This document shows, one piece after another, positions 55,301 to 64,000 of a stretch of DNA of 64,000 nucleotides. The notes beneath the pieces are model-generated. The model saw nothing but the letters and a program-made list of their open reading frames with translations. It had not been told where the DNA came from and ran no database searches. Made by a program: the position numbers and the translations under genes. Each line of letters starts with the position of its first letter. Within the stretch, counting starts at the first letter, position 1. The DNA comes from Marchantia polymorpha subsp. ruderalis (Eukaryota; Streptophyta; Marchantiopsida; Marchantiales; Marchantiaceae), in contig AP031358.1 of NCBI GenBank assembly GCA_037833965.1, positions 7,572,001-7,636,000 of the forward strand, given 5' to 3'.

Positions 55301-56026
55301 TAATGAAAGAGAGACAATCCGAACTGAAACAGAGGCCATGGATGAGGCTATGGATCCTGCTGATGTAGGACTGTACACTGAGAGCATTTTGTAGGCGACA
55401 TACAACGAACGACTGAAGTTTACTACGAAAGCATACAGCTCAAAATGTTCACGCAGAAGACGGATGGCTATCTTCACATGTGAAGAAATCTCGGCATCAT
55501 TTTGACTAACCCAAGGTACTCATATGATCTTAATAGCCCAATCAACCAGCTTGTCAAATCAGAAAGGCACTCGAGCTTATGATCTGACATCCCAAATAGA
55601 ATGACATATGTCCACAAAGAAGCCGAAATAATATGCTATCAGCTACATCGAGTTTAAAACCCCCCAAACTCTGTCTCCCGATATGCTGAAAGAAAACTTT
55701 CCACAGGCGTCCACTCCTGCTCCCCTTAGATATGGTGACAATGAGGTAGAGACACAAAAGGCTACATATTAACCGCAGTGGTACTAACTTCATCAAGCCG
55801 CTTCAGGTACCAACCAGTAACTCCCTATCTACTGCACTCACAATAACCGCATAAAGAGTGACATTGTTCAAGAAGCATCAACATCGCCCAATACTGATCA
55901 GCCTGCACGTTCATACAAAAACTCCACTTAAAATTCTACTACCCAAAACTAAGGTGAACGACTTGGCCTCAACATCAGGATGATGAAAATAATACATGAC
56001 CCCTTGCGTCAGAATACCTCGAACAT
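52334..56026. other. SDR upstream region and spacer
   Basis: A GAAGAAG repeat (plus-strand TTC repeat, 52360-52382) lies directly upstream of the SDR start. Beyond about 52700 the DNA is AT-rich without recognised genes. A 115-codon plus frame from ATG 53826 has no motif and is not supported. The last part is the CK2 alpha 3' region. Confidence 0.4.
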
Positions 56027-61068
<5,042 letters not shown>

Positions 61069-62150
61069 ACCCCATAAGCGGCTCGAAGCAGAGCAGTGAA
61101 AATCTGCACCTCGAGATCGAAGCTCTGCGATACTCCTCCCCTTAAAACCTAGCTCCCCGCTCCGCGCCGAGATTATCCGACCGCTCCCGTCCAGCAGAGA
61201 AGGCCTCGCTGCAGCACCACCAGCACCAGCACCAGAGTCCAGCAGCAACCCCCGCTCCCTCGTGCATTCGCTCCTCCGCAACCCCTAGCTATCCTCGCTG
61301 CTCGAATTCGCCCCCGCCGAAATGCAGCCGAATCTCCTTTCCTCTTCTTCCTCCTCCGCCAGAGCCTTTCTTTCCCTCCCTCTCCTCTCTCTCTCTCTTT
61401 CCCTCTCTCGCCTTCGGCTTCGCCTTCTCCTCGCCTTGGGTGACACGACCACACCGTCCCGGCTTCCTCTGCCCTTGTGTTCCCGTCCCCTTCCCCTTCC
61501 CCTCCCCTTCCCTCTCCCTGGCCTGGCCTTGCTCTCTGGCGCCTCCTCGTCGAGATCCCGTGCTGCACCCTTCCGTCGCCGGGCCGCGTCGACCAGATTG
61601 CGAGGTTCCCAGCAAGGAACCGAGTTCTTCGAACTCTGTACCTCTCAACGCAACCCCAACACCACGACACACATACAGCTCACATCTGGGCGGGCGAGCC
61701 AGCAGCAGCAGCTTTCTTTCTTTCCTCGGCCTCGTCTCCCCGTCCTGCTCCCACTGGCACTGCGTACGCTAGGTTTCGCCCACTGGTACGTACTCCGGCT
61801 CTCGCCTGGTATCTGCTCCCCTTCGCCCCGGCACGTGTCCGCTTGCGGAGAAATGCTCGCCGGTCGTCTAACCCTACTCCGGTCCTCGGCTTTCCGTCCG
61901 TGAAGAGGGCTCACTCATGTTCGATGATTTCGAGCTCTTTACGGAACGCAGCGTTCTGCCGTCACGTTCCGTGCTGTACGTGACGAGCGCAGTGAAATGA
62001 TGCACTTTGCGGTTTAGCTCGCGGAACCGACCTGCCCGCCGCGAGGATTCCATCCGACTAATCTGCTGCCGGTTACCCGGTCGGAGTGGCCCACGGTTTC
62101 GAATCTTTGGCTGGTGACCACCACGAAGTGCCCTGTGAGTAAGCTTAATC
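61069..62150 (-). promoter_or_regulatory. CK2 alpha upstream region with long pyrimidine tract
   Basis: The plus strand is C/T-rich for about 240 bp (61322-61560), so the CK2 alpha transcript would carry a GA-rich 5' leader if transcription starts upstream of it. Long ORFs on both strands here are low-complexity products of this bias. GC content falls sharply after about 62150, marking the edge of the promoter region. Confidence 0.45.
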
Positions 62151-64000
62151 CATCGTATCTAGATTATTCTGGATCTTCCCTCAGAAGAAGTTTAAAATAG
62201 GGAAGACTCTCGCTAGCAAATAATCAATTCAACCATCTCGACAACAACGAGGTTGCACACACAGCACGCCATGTACTTCCTCCTCCACTCATAACAGCGA
62301 ACCTAATTCAATGTGCAATGTACAGTACAAAAAACAAGGACGCATCCGTGTGTACTTTTACATCCGTGTAAACCTAAACATCAGTGATCAATTCTATTTA
62401 TGCCATTATCTATTTAGGCGCACCACTTGTTTTATGTAATTTACCTTGCATAGCATATATATATCCTTGACAAGCACTCCGATTTGTAACGTCACTTTTA
62501 CATTAGCTCTCGGTTAATCAAGTAGACGTTCAATTGATCATTAATTTTCAAAAAAAATATTTCACATTTGTTTAGTTCAACATGTGATGGTTTGTCATTT
62601 GGCACAAGTTCTTGAAGAGCATTGGCTTTTGCTTTCCCTATGATAGTCAAACCTTATTTTAAAACTATTCAAACAACTTTCTAAAATCATCAAATTTTTC
62701 CTTAGATTCTTCACAAACAGACCAATAGAGTATCAATTGGTCTGTATATCAACAATATGGTTATAAAATGATTCAAAATACTTAAATAATTCAATGATTT
62801 CATCTTTTACATAAACAAATGCTTCAAGCTCTTCTTGGCCAATAGAAAGAATTTTTTAACTGCAATAGCTTGTGCAACTTCATACACTCAAACTTCTATC
62901 TAGTACATAATTCTTTGATCAACTTTTAATATCATTATATTATACTTCACAAATGTATTTTTCATTGAGCTTGGTGTCACTGATTGCCAAGCTTCTTTGA
63001 CATAACTCTTCGCAGAAAATCCAACTAAGTTGGATTTTTGTATGCAACTCCAGCAGCACTTTGTTGTAATCTGTCTTTGAGTTTTTATTTGAGGTTTTGT
63101 CTCCTCATCAAGTTTATAGAAGACATAAACATCCTTGAAACACAACTATTTTAACCTCTTCTTTTAAAATTGCAATCATGATCATATTGTATTACTGTTG
63201 CCAACTTGTGCAATTTGAAAGAAAGACAATACTATCATTGTTGCATTCAAAAAAAAATTAGTGTTTGGGAGCATTGTTATAGCAAAAAACCAAATGCCTT
63301 GTTTGGTTTTTCACCTCTAGAAAAAACATTTTATTCAACCACTTTCAACCTATTTTTATGTGCATTCAAGCTTTTACTTAACTAAAACATGCAGGTTTTT
63401 TATACATACAAGTGCTTTTGATTTCTTGATCAATGTGCAAAAACTTTGTGAACATTCACAACATTGATGCACAAAATAAGAAAAAATCAAATACTTGGAT
63501 TTTTTCTTTCCTTTGATTGTTGTTAAGTTCTTGTCTGGCATTAAGATTACATGATTTGATAATATGCACAAAATATAATGCAACCTAATTCATATTGTAT
63601 ACATCTCAAGGATCATAAATTCAAAATTGTTCAATATTGTGAGCAATTCAAAATCACATCTATTGATTTTAGCTTCTTTCATGTGAAATATCATCTTTTA
63701 TAATAGTAAACGTAATCTTAATCAATTTAGTTATTGCCAAAATGACTTGATATCAATTTTAGAAATTGCAACATTACTGAAAGGCCTAAACATCCAGATC
63801 GATGAGCGCGCACGACAATCACAACACCAAAATAATGTGTTTCACCTTTCACAAACTACGTCCACGGGCAAGAGCTGAACTTCACTAAAGCACGGATGAT
63901 TTCACGGCCTTCATAGCCAAGCGCTACTCCAACATGTTCACTCTCTCGATGCTATCATGAACTGCACACAGAGAGAGTCACCTTCTCTCTTCTATACAAG
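62151..64000. other. AT-rich end region with a possible transposase fragment
   Basis: No intact gene. A minus-strand frame at 63145-62900 contains SYVKEAWQSVTPSSMKNTFVK, which resembles the AW-x-V-x3-T-I-x-N-x-F segment of pogo/Tigger-type transposases. No catalytic residues are visible, so this is tentative. The last 200 bp are more GC-rich, without a recognisable frame. Confidence 0.3.

Noticed and set aside
61322-61903. 193-codon plus-strand ORF (Ser/Leu/Pro/Arg-rich) opposite the CK2 alpha upstream region
   Set aside because: It is produced by a pyrimidine-rich low-complexity tract; all frames on both strands stay open there and no domain is visible.

Overview
The window is nuclear DNA of a land plant. 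The evidence is a set of spliced, plant-type housekeeping genes: pyridoxal-phosphate synthase glutaminase PDX2, retromer VPS29, H/ACA snoRNP protein NOP10, a class V chitinase, a short-chain dehydrogenase, and a casein kinase II alpha subunit with the N-terminal extension of the chloroplast form. Wide AT-rich spacers, few genes (about seven in 64 kb) and the kind of transposons present suggest a non-flowering plant, perhaps a bryophyte. That lineage call is inference only.

Layout. 1-4.4 kb: AT-rich, at most the tail of a gene. 4398-17783: a decayed hAT-like DNA transposon (22-bp perfect terminal inverted repeats, broken transposase on the minus strand) with a 10.8-kb Ty3/gypsy-type retrotransposon nested inside it (6839-17675). 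17.8-24.2 kb: AT-rich, with a decayed LINE reverse transcriptase near 20.2-20.6 kb. 24.2-26.1 kb: PDX2 (minus, 7 exons). 26.1-32.7 kb: spacer with a possible copia remnant and a MITE-like element. 32.7-34.3 kb: VPS29 (plus, 3 exons). 34.3-40.1 kb: spacer. 40.1-40.5 kb: NOP10 (plus, 3 exons). 41.9-43.4 kb: a possible 52-residue ORF and an unrecognised 233-residue ORF. 45.8-46.1 kb: a small MITE with target-site duplication. 48.1-49.6 kb: chitinase (plus). 51.5-52.3 kb: SDR (minus). 56.0-61.1 kb: chloroplast-type CK2 alpha (minus, 10 exons). 61.1-64 kb: pyrimidine-rich upstream region, then AT-rich DNA with a possible transposase fragment.

The outstanding object is the retrotransposon. Its order is gag, zinc knuckles, aspartic protease, C5-cytosine DNA methyltransferase, reverse transcriptase, RNase H, integrase and a C-terminal PHD finger. 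It therefore encodes both a DNA-methylation writer and a histone-reader-type module. The methyltransferase has motifs I, IV, VI, VIII, target-recognition region, IX and X in the normal order (DNMT3-like), not the circularly permuted order of plant DRM enzymes. The copy is also structurally odd. Its LTRs are arranged as a circular permutation: 5' LTR lacking its first 107 bp, internal region, PPT, complete 399-bp LTR, dinucleotide GT, first 105 bp of an LTR. This is what integration of a two-LTR circle opened inside one LTR would give. No tRNA-type primer site follows the 5' LTR. Instead, a site there pairs over 16 nt with a hairpin-forming stretch inside the LTR, suggesting self-priming. LTR copies differ at one position, yet the reading frame carries five in-frame stops and two frameshifts, so this copy was probably defective before it moved.

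The host genes are independent transcription units with ordinary roles in vitamin B6 synthesis, endosomal sorting, rRNA pseudouridylation, chitin hydrolysis, redox metabolism and plastid kinase signalling. I see no operon-like functional grouping among them.
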